A stretch of DNA of 9,305 nucleotides from Bog-756 sp963977795 (lineage in GTDB: Bacteria; Actinomycetota; Acidimicrobiia; Acidimicrobiales; RAAP-2), in contig CAXBRB010000111.1 of the NCBI GenBank assembly GCA_963977795.1, positions 1-9,305 of the forward strand. Direction: 5' to 3'. Both the position numbers and the translations under genes were made by a program. The notes under the pieces were generated by a model, which made no database searches, had not been told where the DNA came from, and saw only the letters and a list, made by a program, of their open reading frames with translations. Shown here piece after piece: positions 1-5,212 of the stretch; position 1 is the stretch's first letter; each line of letters starts with the position of its first letter.

Positions 1-75
1 GACGTAGTTGCCCTCGGCAATCCGCTGCACCAGCGTTGATCCGTAGAACCCAGCACCGACAACCGTGACCTTCAT
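1..75 (-). CDS. mdh: Malate/lactate dehydrogenase, N-terminal 25 codons (partial)
   Basis: Only the first 25 codons are present; the gene runs out of the left edge. The peptide begins MKVTVVGAGFYGSTLVQRIA, a beta strand followed by the Rossmann dinucleotide-binding turn GAGFYGS (G7, G9, G12), as at the extreme N-terminus of the LDH/MDH family. NAD-dependent malate dehydrogenase, which interconverts malate and oxaloacetate in the TCA cycle, is the likeliest member, because bacterial LDH-like Mdh proteins open almost identically; an L-lactate dehydrogenase cannot be excluded from 25 residues. The ATG at 75-73 is well supported by a strong Shine-Dalgarno sequence, AAGGAGG, four bases upstream on the minus strand. 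It is divergent from the aminopeptidase remnant, whose earliest possible start falls inside this gene's leader. Confidence 0.72.
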   Translation of the reverse strand, partial: MKVTVVGAGFYGSTLVQRIAEGNYV

Positions 76-109
76 CGCTCCTCCTTGGGCAGCTCGACGG
101 AGGACATTA
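76..109 (-). promoter_or_regulatory. Promoter and ribosome binding site of the malate dehydrogenase gene
   Basis: Reading the minus strand, TAATGT (109-104) fits the actinobacterial -10 box TANNNT. It is followed by a short leader with AAGGAGG (about 86-80) four bases before the ATG. Transcription would begin near position 97, giving a leader of roughly 22 bases. I see no convincing -35 at the right distance; a TTGACT lies at 156-151 but is too far from this -10. Confidence 0.45.
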
Positions 110-825
110 CCGGGCCGACAGGGTCAGCGCCCGGCCTCGGAGCGATCCCGAGTCAACAAAATCTCTCGAGCTTCGCTGAGTTCGGAGATCCGCTCGGCGG
201 CCCCGGCGTCCTGCGCGCCCTGGGGACCACCGGGGACGACCCGGCGGTGCGGGCCGAGGCCATCCGGCGGTTCGCCGCCTCGGACGCCGAGGCCCTCCAT
301 CCCGACACGGCGTCCGCCGTGCTCGACATCGTGGCGGCCACCGGCGGCGCGGCCGAGTACGGGACGTTCCTCGGCCGCTACCGCTCGCCGGCCACCCCCC
401 AGGAGAAGGACCGCTACCTGTACGCCCTGACCTCCTTCACGGACCGGGCGTTGGCCGAGCAGACCTTCGGCCTCTGCCTGGGCGAGGTGCGCAACCAGGA
501 CGCCCCCTTCGTCATCCAGCGCCTGCTGGCCAACCGGGTCATCGGGCCGGCGGCGTGGGGAGACGTGCGGGACAGCTGGGCGGCACTGGGTGAGCGCATT
601 CCGGCCCACCTGATCCCCCGGATGCTCGACGGGGTGCGCCTGCTCTGCTCGTCGGCCGAGCTGGCCGCCGAGGCCACCGCCTTCATCCGGGCCAACCCGC
701 CGGCCGCCGGGCCGCGCACGGTGGACCAGATCCTCGAGCGCCTGGCCGTCAACGTGGCCTTCGGGCAGCGGGAGGGCGCCGGCCTGGCCGATGCCCTGGC
801 CGCCGCCGTGGGCACCGACGCCTGA
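85..825 (+). CDS. Orphan ERAP1-like C-terminal domain of an M1 aminopeptidase (probable gene remnant)
   Basis: The translated frame matches the C-terminal helical-repeat region of M1 (PepN/puromycin-sensitive type) aminopeptidases, from about residue 44 (LRALGTTGDDPAVRAEAIRR) through the blocks TPQEKDRYLYAL, QDAPFVIQRLLANR and LERLAVNVAF to the end. Full-length M1 enzymes are about 850 residues; here at most 246 exist. The HEXXH zinc motif, the GAMEN motif and the catalytic domain are all missing, so it cannot be a peptidase. The first ~40 residues have no recognisable similarity. The earliest in-frame start is TTG at 85, which lacks a Shine-Dalgarno sequence and lies within the leader of the divergent dehydrogenase gene, so the true start, if any, is probably further right (GTG at 247 is possible). 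The frame is free of stops, so it is either a fairly recent truncation or a retained helical-repeat protein of unknown role. Translation is doubtful. Confidence 0.6.
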   Translation: MGSSTEDITGPTGSAPGLGAIPSQQNLSSFAEFGDPLGGPGVLRALGTTGDDPAVRAEAIRRFAASDAEALHPDTASAVLDIVAATGGAAEYGTFLGRYRSPATPQEKDRYLYALTSFTDRALAEQTFGLCLGEVRNQDAPFVIQRLLANRVIGPAAWGDVRDSWAALGERIPAHLIPRMLDGVRLLCSSAELAAEATAFIRANPPAAGPRTVDQILERLAVNVAFGQREGAGLADALAAAVGTDA

Positions 826-840
826 CCGGGCCGACCTCCC

Positions 841-960
841 CGCGTCAGGGTCCGGGGCTCCCCCCGGGCGCATGTCAGGGTCCGGGGCTCCCCCCGGGCG
901 CATGTCAGGGTCTGGGGCTCCCCCCGGGCGCGTGTCAGGGTCCGGGGCTCCCCCCGGGCG
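841..960. repeat. Four tandem 30-base repeats with a hairpin in each unit
   Basis: Four head-to-tail units of exactly 30 bases occupy 841-870, 871-900, 901-930 and 931-960. They differ only at the second and third bases of the unit (CGC, CAT, CAT, CGT starts) and at one C-to-T change in unit 3. Each contains the inverted pair CCGGGG-CTCC-CCCCGG, extendable by a G-U and a G-C pair to an eight-pair stem. The change in unit 3 turns a C-G pair into U-G and so keeps the stem. No T-tract follows any unit. The array ends 26 bases before the ATG of the GDT1-like gene, and the expected -35 position of that gene falls in unit 4. The period is a multiple of three, so spurious frames stay open through it. 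Confidence 0.93.
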
Positions 961-974
961 TCGCACCCGCTCCC

Positions 975-980
975 TAACCT
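975..980 (+). promoter_or_regulatory. Leaderless -10 box of the GDT1-like gene
   Basis: TAACCT fits TANNNT and is followed by exactly six bases before the ATG at 987, so transcription is expected to start at or next to the A of the start codon. No Shine-Dalgarno sequence precedes the ATG (only GAGG, two bases away). This is the geometry of leaderless transcripts common in actinobacteria. The -35 position would lie in the last 30-base repeat, which shows no TTGACA-like sequence. Confidence 0.5.
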
Positions 981-986
981 GAGGCA

Positions 987-1619
987 ATGCAGCTCGGACT
1001 GGTCGCCGGCGTCTTCGGCCTGATGTTCCTGGCCGAGCTGCCCGACAAGACCATGATCGCCACGCTGATCATGGGCAGCCGCTACCGGCCGCTCCTGGTG
1101 TGGATCGGCGCCACGGCGGCCTTCGTCGTGCACATCACCCTGGCCGTGGCCGTCGGGCGGCTCCTCCAGCTCCTGCCCCGCACTGCCGTCGAGGTGGTCA
1201 CCGCCCTGCTGTTCGCCGGCGGCGCCGTCTACCTCCTGGTCACCTCGGAGGAGGAAGCCGAGGAGGAGGGCGCCGAGGAGGTGGTCACCGGGGAGGGCGC
1301 AGAGGAGGAGCTCGAGCGCGGCCTCGGGGTCCGCGCCCGCAGCGCGCTCCGGCCGGTGGCCATGGCCTTCACCGTCATCTTCCTCGGCGAGTTCGGCGAC
1401 CTCACGCAGATCCTGGCGGCCAACCTGGCGGCCAAGTACCACGACCCGCTCTCGGTCTGGGTGGGTGCCGTGGCGGCCATGGCCACGGTGGCCGCCCTCG
1501 GCGCCTTCGGCGGCCGGGTCCTGCTCCGGGTGCTCCCTCTGGCCGCCATCCGCAAGGGCGGCGGGGTCCTGCTGGCCATCTTCGCCGTCTACACCATCGT
1601 CCGGATCTTCACGGGGTAG
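987..1619 (+). CDS. GDT1/UPF0016 (TMEM165) family cation exporter, probably Mn2+ or Ca2+
   Basis: This 210-residue membrane protein shows the internally duplicated architecture of the UPF0016/GDT1 family: two three-helix halves, each opening with a variant of the E-x-G-D-(K/R)-(T/S) signature. The first copy is E17-L-P-D20-K21-T22 and the second is E135-F-G-D138-L139-T140. Six hydrophobic segments are visible at about 3-19, 36-58, 67-86, 123-144, 156-178 and 190-208. Between the halves (88-110) lies a strongly acidic loop with some fifteen glutamates. Bacterial relatives such as MneA export Mn2+, and yeast Gdt1 exchanges Ca2+/Mn2+ for H+; the substrate here is not determined. The glycine of the first motif is proline and the basic residue of the second is leucine, both departures from consensus. 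The ATG at 987 gives the usual family length and is preceded by a leaderless promoter. Confidence 0.87.
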   Translation: MQLGLVAGVFGLMFLAELPDKTMIATLIMGSRYRPLLVWIGATAAFVVHITLAVAVGRLLQLLPRTAVEVVTALLFAGGAVYLLVTSEEEAEEEGAEEVVTGEGAEEELERGLGVRARSALRPVAMAFTVIFLGEFGDLTQILAANLAAKYHDPLSVWVGAVAAMATVAALGAFGGRVLLRVLPLAAIRKGGGVLLAIFAVYTIVRIFTG

Positions 1620-1656
1620 GGGTGGCACGTCGGGGATGCGCCTTCCCTTTCCCCGC

Positions 1657-1662
1657 TACCCT
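1657..1662 (+). promoter_or_regulatory. Leaderless -10 box of the CMD/AhpD-like gene
   Basis: TACCCT fits TANNNT, and exactly six bases separate it from the ATG at 1669, the same spacing as for the upstream transporter gene. There is no Shine-Dalgarno sequence before this ATG. The box supports choosing 1669 rather than the ATG at 1465 inside the transporter gene. Confidence 0.5.
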
Positions 1663-1668
1663 CCGGAC

Positions 1669-2571
1669 ATGCCCTCGGGCCGCTCCGTCCTCTTCGCCAC
1701 CGCTCCCGCCGCAGCCGAGGCCCTCACCGCCGTCGAGGCCACCCTGTGGCACGACGCCGCAGCGACCGGGTGTGCCGATGTCCTGGTCCAGATGGCCACG
1801 GCCGCCGCCGGGGTCCACGAGCTCCCGGCCCTCGCCCAGCCGGCCTGGGCCAAGAACGGGGTGCCGACCAGACCCACGGCACCCGGACCGATCTTCGCCC
1901 TGGTGACCCAGGCTGCCGCCGACGTGGCCCAGGTCACCGAGGAGCAGCGGGCGGCCTTCCTGGCCGCTGCCGGTCCCTCAGCGGGGACCCTGACCGCGGG
2001 GCTGTGGGCCGTCGACCTCCTCCCCCGGGTGTGGGCCGGCTTGGATGCCCTCTTCGGCCCTGATGACTGGCCTCCGGCAGACCGTGCGGCCGCCGATCCG
2101 GCCGGGGCCTGGGCGGCCATCGACGGGGTGATCCGGATCGTCCCCGCCCTCGACGCTGTCGACCCGGTCACCGCCGAGCTGGTCCGCCTGCGGGTGGCCC
2201 GGGCCCACCGGTGCCGACTCTGCATGTCGATCAGGGACCGCCGGGCTGTCCGGGACGGGGCGACCGAGGGGGTGCTGGACGGGCTCGACGGATACGCCGA
2301 CGGCCGGTTCGGCCCGGCCGCCACCGCCGCCCTGCAGCTCACCGACGCCCTGCTGTGGACGCCGGGGCGGATCGCCCCGGCCACCGTCGAGGCCGCCCGG
2401 GCGGCGCTCAGCGAGGCACAGCAGGTGGAGGTGGTCCTCGACGTGGCCCGCAACGCCCTCAACAAGGTGGCCGTGGCCTTCGGGGCCGACACCCCACACG
2501 TGACCGAGGGGATCGAGCTCTACGAGGTCGCCGCCGACGGCTCCCTGGCCTACGGCCTCGACCCCCTCTGA
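1669..2571 (+). CDS. Carboxymuconolactone decarboxylase/AhpD-like family protein
   Basis: The 300-residue product carries an AhpD-like core in its second half. E170 and C182-R-L-C185 have the same 12-residue spacing as the Glu and CxxC of the AhpD peroxidase, where the cysteines are redox active. The block LDVARNALNKVAVAFGAD (258-274) resembles the terminal helix of carboxymuconolactone decarboxylase domains. The histidine that AhpD has four residues after the second cysteine is replaced by R189, so the usual proton relay is incomplete. The first ~150 residues are alanine-rich and helical, perhaps a second, degenerate copy of the fold without cysteines (an inference from composition only). 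A thiol-disulfide or peroxide-defence role is plausible but unproven. No signal peptide or membrane helix is evident. The ATG at 1669 is chosen because of its leaderless promoter; the longer frame from 1465 overlaps the preceding gene by 155 bases. Confidence 0.75.
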   Translation: MPSGRSVLFATAPAAAEALTAVEATLWHDAAATGCADVLVQMATAAAGVHELPALAQPAWAKNGVPTRPTAPGPIFALVTQAAADVAQVTEEQRAAFLAAAGPSAGTLTAGLWAVDLLPRVWAGLDALFGPDDWPPADRAAADPAGAWAAIDGVIRIVPALDAVDPVTAELVRLRVARAHRCRLCMSIRDRRAVRDGATEGVLDGLDGYADGRFGPAATAALQLTDALLWTPGRIAPATVEAARAALSEAQQVEVVLDVARNALNKVAVAFGADTPHVTEGIELYEVAADGSLAYGLDPL

Positions 2572-2628
2572 CCCGGGCGGCGGGCGCTCCCGACACGGGC
2601 CCGATGTGCCCCCGCCGGTCCGCCCGTG

Positions 2629-2634
2629 GGAGGG
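2629..2634 (+). promoter_or_regulatory. Ribosome binding site deciding the start of the methyltransferase gene
   Basis: GGAGGG lies seven bases upstream of the ATG at 2642, a proper Shine-Dalgarno position. It favours that ATG over the in-frame GTG at 2606, which would add twelve proline/glycine-rich residues. The overlapping GAGGGT (2630-2635) sits at the same distance as the two upstream leaderless -10 boxes but lacks the leading T, so I treat it as a ribosome binding site. Confidence 0.5.
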
Positions 2635-2641
2635 TGGGGCC

Positions 2642-3331
2642 ATGGCAGCGACCCCCTCCGGCCCGACCCACCACGACCGGGGGACCTCCGCCCGGCGGGA
2701 CCACCTGGTGACCCTGGCCCGGACCACCACCGGCTTCATGCCCGACGACGAGGGGCTGGCCCTGATGGAGGCCGCCCGGGTGGCCGGCGAGGCCTTCCCC
2801 GGAGCTACCTTCGTGGAGATCGGGGCGTGGTGCGGGAAGTCGGCCACCTACCTCGGGGCGGCCGCCGAGGAGACCGGGGCGGTGCTCTTCAGCCTCGACC
2901 ACCACCACGGATCCGAGGAGAACCAGGCCGGCTGGGAGCACCACGACAGCACCCTGGTCGACCCGTCGACCGGGCGGATCGACACCCTCCCCCACTGGCG
3001 CCGGGCCGTGATCGCCGCCGACCTCGAGGCCTCGGTGGTCGGCCTGGTCGGCGACTCCCCCACCGTCAGCTCCCGCTGGAGCACCCCGCTGGCCTTCTGC
3101 TTCATCGACGGCGGCCACGGGGCCGAGCCGGCCTGGGCCGACTACCGGGGGTGGACCCCGCATGTGGCCGTGGGCGGCTGGCTGGCCATCCACGACGTCT
3201 TCCCCGACCCGGCCGACGGCGGCCGTCCTCCCTACGAGATCTACTGCGCCGCCCTGGAGTCCGGGGAGTTCGTCGACGAGGGCGCCTGCGGCTCGCTGCG
3301 GGTGCTCCAGCGGGTCCGCCCAGCCGGCTGA
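2642..3331 (+). CDS. Class I SAM-dependent methyltransferase (Methyltransf_24/CmcI-like)
   Basis: The 229-residue soluble protein has the Rossmann methyltransferase landmarks: motif I VEIGAWCGKS (58-67), an acidic residue after strand 2 in LDHHHG (D86), FIDGGH (154-159) after strand 4, and GGWLAIHDVF (178-187). The pattern FIDGGH...DYRGW...GGWLAIHD is typical of the Methyltransf_24 group, which includes CmcI-like enzymes and sugar or antibiotic O-methyltransferases. It would transfer a methyl group from SAM, but the acceptor cannot be told from sequence. Histidines and D185 near the active site suggest possible metal dependence, as in some relatives. It follows the AhpD-like gene by 70 bases on the same strand and converges on an operon carrying a glycosyltransferase and a second methyltransferase, so the four may act on one product. 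The ATG at 2642 is supported by a Shine-Dalgarno sequence. Confidence 0.78.
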   Translation: MAATPSGPTHHDRGTSARRDHLVTLARTTTGFMPDDEGLALMEAARVAGEAFPGATFVEIGAWCGKSATYLGAAAEETGAVLFSLDHHHGSEENQAGWEHHDSTLVDPSTGRIDTLPHWRRAVIAADLEASVVGLVGDSPTVSSRWSTPLAFCFIDGGHGAEPAWADYRGWTPHVAVGGWLAIHDVFPDPADGGRPPYEIYCAALESGEFVDEGACGSLRVLQRVRPAG

Positions 3332-3332
3332 A

Positions 3333-3351
3333 CGGCCTGCTGGTCAGGCCG
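3333..3351. terminator. Hairpin between convergent genes (likely bidirectional terminator)
   Basis: CGGCCTG and CAGGCCG form a perfect seven-pair stem with a five-base loop, starting two bases after the stop codon of the rightward methyltransferase and ending eight bases before the stop of the leftward operon. A second, overlapping inverted pair (CAGCCGGC at 3321-3328 with GCCGGCTG at 3348-3355) gives an alternative fold. There is no T-tract, which is usual in GC-rich actinobacteria. Confidence 0.55.
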
Positions 3352-3359
3352 GCTGAGGC

Positions 3360-4463
3360 TCAGTGGGCGCCGGTGGCGCCCGGACCGGTGGCGGCCGGCT
3401 CGACGGGGGCGTCGGGAGCTGGCTCAGTCAGGTCGAGGTGGTGGGGCAGGCCCTCCCCCCGGAAGATGCCCGACGCCGGGGTGGACCGGCTCAGGGCGTC
3501 GGCGGCCAGCACGATGGCCCCGGCCGTGTAGGTGGAGCGCTCGAGGGGCGGGTAGGTGGCCTCCTCGGGGTAGACCATGCCCGTCCAGTAGGAGCCGTCC
3601 TCGTTGCGCAGTCCCTGGACCCAGGTGAACAGCGTGGCCGCCTCGTCGTCGCGCCCGATGGCATCCAGGGAGAGCACGCACTCGGCCGTCTCGGCCGCCG
3701 TCACCCACTCGCCAGTGGAGACGCAGCGCACGCCGCGGCCCTCCAGCACGAAGGTGTCCCAGGCCGCCTCGATGCGGGCGTGGGCGGCCTCGCCGGCCAC
3801 CGCCCCTGAGAGCACCGGGTAGTACCAGTCCATGGCGAACTCGACCTTGGGCTCGAAGGCCTCGGGCTGGTGGGCCAGGGCGTGGGCCAGGCGGCCGGCG
3901 GCCAGCTCCCAGTCGGGGCGCTCCTCGCCGAGGCGCTCGGCGCAGGCGATGGCGCACCGGAGGCTGTGGTAGATCGACGAGGAGCCCGTCAGGAGGGCGT
4001 ACTCCTCGAGCACGCCCGAGGGATCCAGCGACCAGCGGATGGCCCCGTCGAGGCGCTGCCAGCGCAGGACGAAGTCGATCCCCCGGGCCAGGGTGGGCCA
4101 CAGGTCGGCCAGGGCGTCGACGTCCCCGGTGGAGACGTAGCGGTGCCAGGCTCCGGTGGCCAGGTAGGCGCAGACGTTGGTGTCCAGGCGGTGGTCCTTC
4201 ACCCCGGTGGCCAGGTAGTAGTTGAACCAGCTCCCGTCGGGCAGCTGGGTGTCGACCAGCCAGCGGTAGGCGGCGTCGGCCTCGTCGTCCATGCCCACCG
4301 CGGTGAGGGCCATGGCCGCCTCGACGTGGTTCCACGGGTCGCAGTGGCCGCCGGGGAACCACGGGATCATGCCGTCGGGACGCTGGAGGGCGGCGATGGA
4401 GCGGGCGGTGGCGCGGACCTGGTCGGCGCTGAGGACCCCGGGGACCTCGGGGAGGATCCTCAT
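3360..4463 (-). CDS. Alpha/alpha-barrel protein with QW-like repeats (prenyltransferase/squalene-cyclase-like or six-hairpin glycosidase-like)
   Basis: The 367-residue protein is built of helical hairpins with recurring (Q)xxDGxxxW segments: LQRPDGMIPWF (26-36), TQLPDGSWFNYY (72-83), WQRLDGAIRWS (135-145) and LRNEDGSYWTGM (285-296). This is the pattern of alpha/alpha-toroid folds such as the prenyltransferase/squalene-oxidocyclase superfamily, and also of six-hairpin glycosidases. The DxDD acid of hopene cyclases is not found, so triterpene cyclase activity is unlikely. The stretch WPTLARGIDFVLRWQR (122-137) and the aromatic, acidic segments EEYALLTGSSSIYHS (153-167) recall GH15-type glucoamylases. 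No signal peptide is seen, so it should be cytosolic. Its ATG overlaps the stop of the upstream methyltransferase as ATGA, implying coupled translation after a glycosyltransferase and a methyltransferase. The C-terminal ~25 residues are a proline/alanine-rich tail. Function is unknown. Confidence 0.68.
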   Translation of the reverse strand: MRILPEVPGVLSADQVRATARSIAALQRPDGMIPWFPGGHCDPWNHVEAAMALTAVGMDDEADAAYRWLVDTQLPDGSWFNYYLATGVKDHRLDTNVCAYLATGAWHRYVSTGDVDALADLWPTLARGIDFVLRWQRLDGAIRWSLDPSGVLEEYALLTGSSSIYHSLRCAIACAERLGEERPDWELAAGRLAHALAHQPEAFEPKVEFAMDWYYPVLSGAVAGEAAHARIEAAWDTFVLEGRGVRCVSTGEWVTAAETAECVLSLDAIGRDDEAATLFTWVQGLRNEDGSYWTGMVYPEEATYPPLERSTYTAGAIVLAADALSRSTPASGIFRGEGLPHHLDLTEPAPDAPVEPAATGPGATGAH

Positions 4464-5212
4464 GCCTCCGCCCCGACAGGGACCCGCTCGGCGTCCTCGG
4501 CCGGCTTGACCAGGTAGACCACCAGGCTCTTGCCGCACAGCGGGTTGAGGATGCGCTCGGCCGTCCGGGTGACCCGGGGGGCCTTCTCGATGTCCCACAC
4601 CAGGAGGCGGTGGTAGGCGGAGACGGCCGGGTTGGCGTCGTTGGTCGTCCCCACCAGGCACTTCAGCCACCAGTAGGGGGCGTGCAGCCCGTGGGCGTGG
4701 TGGCTGGCGGTGGCCCGCATGCCGGTCCCCTCGAGGCGCTGGACCAGCTGGCTGCGCCGGTAGATGCGCACGTGGCCGCCGGGGACGTTGTGGTACTCGT
4801 CGGACAGCGACCAGTTGACGAACTCGGGCCCGGCCCGGGGCACGGTGATGGCCATGGTGCCGCCGGGGCGCAGCACCCGGGCCAGCTCGGCCATGGCCTG
4901 CTCGTCATCGGGGATGTGCTCGAGGATCTCCGAGGCGATGACCCGGTCGAAGGCCCCGTCGGGGAAGGGCAGGGCCAGCGCGTCGCCCCGGACGGCCCCC
5001 ACCCGAGCGGCCTCGGCGTCGAGCTCCCCGGCCACGGCCATGGCCCCGAAGGTGTCCTGGACGCTGCGGACCTCGTCGGCCCCGAAGTCGAGGGCCACCA
5101 CCTCGGCGCCCAGCCGGGCGGCCTGGTAGGCGTGGCGGCCGAAGCCGCAGCCGAGGTCGAGGAGGCGGTCGCCCGGGCGGACCCCCAGGCGGTCGTAGGC
5201 GACGGTCAGCAC
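4460..5212 (-). CDS. Class I SAM-dependent methyltransferase (Methyltransf_11/UbiE-like)
   Basis: The 250-residue protein opens almost directly with the SAM-binding fold: motif I LLDLGCGFGRHA (17-28), D42 at the end of strand 2 (VVALDFG), the GDALALPFPDGAFD block (76-89), SEILEHIPDDEQAM (94-107) and the post-strand-5 signature RVLRPGGTMAITVP (112-125). This is the small-molecule methyltransferase pattern; the C-terminal half, with HHAHGLHAPYWWLK (171-184), would shape the acceptor site and is not assignable to a substrate. The GTG start at 5212 overlaps the end of the glycosyltransferase gene by seven bases and is preceded at seven bases by GGGGGAG, so both the start and translational coupling are well supported. 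Its stop overlaps the next gene's ATG. Operon membership suggests that it methylates a glycosylated product, which is an inference. Confidence 0.85.
   Translation of the reverse strand: MLTVAYDRLGVRPGDRLLDLGCGFGRHAYQAARLGAEVVALDFGADEVRSVQDTFGAMAVAGELDAEAARVGAVRGDALALPFPDGAFDRVIASEILEHIPDDEQAMAELARVLRPGGTMAITVPRAGPEFVNWSLSDEYHNVPGGHVRIYRRSQLVQRLEGTGMRATASHHAHGLHAPYWWLKCLVGTTNDANPAVSAYHRLLVWDIEKAPRVTRTAERILNPLCGKSLVVYLVKPAEDAERVPVGAEA

Noticed and set aside
841..960. CRISPR array
   Set aside because: The units are directly adjacent with no spacers, and no cas genes are present.
791..982. Plus-strand frame encoding a perfect ten-residue peptide repeat through the array
   Set aside because: The period of 30 is a multiple of three, so any frame without a stop in one unit is open throughout. 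There is no ribosome binding site and no relation to a known protein; the array is better explained as intergenic.
961..986. yybP-ykoY manganese riboswitch before the GDT1-like gene
   Set aside because: Mn2+ exporters of this family can carry this riboswitch, but the likely -10 box is only six bases from the ATG and the region upstream is the repeat array, so no leader exists to hold an aptamer.
414..1628. Long minus-strand open frame of 404 codons opposite the aminopeptidase remnant and the GDT1-like gene
   Set aside because: It crosses the 30-base repeats, is low-complexity Gly/Asp/Glu/Arg-rich, and lies opposite a well-recognised membrane protein gene. In such GC-rich DNA antisense frames stay open by chance.
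1465..1668. Upstream ATG at 1465 as start of the AhpD-like gene
   Set aside because: It would overlap the GDT1-like gene by 155 bases with a serine/proline-rich translation unlike the family. The ATG at 1669 has a leaderless promoter.
3360..4463. Hopene/squalene cyclase or a terpene pathway
   Set aside because: The QW-like repeats suggest the fold, but no DxDD motif is present, the length is about half that of hopene cyclases, and no isoprenoid gene is nearby.
4464..4670. N-terminal extension of the alpha/alpha-barrel protein to 4670
   Set aside because: The extension reads through the C-terminal coding part of the overlapping methyltransferase and is Gly/Arg/Pro-rich; the ATGA overlap at 4463-4460 is the natural start.
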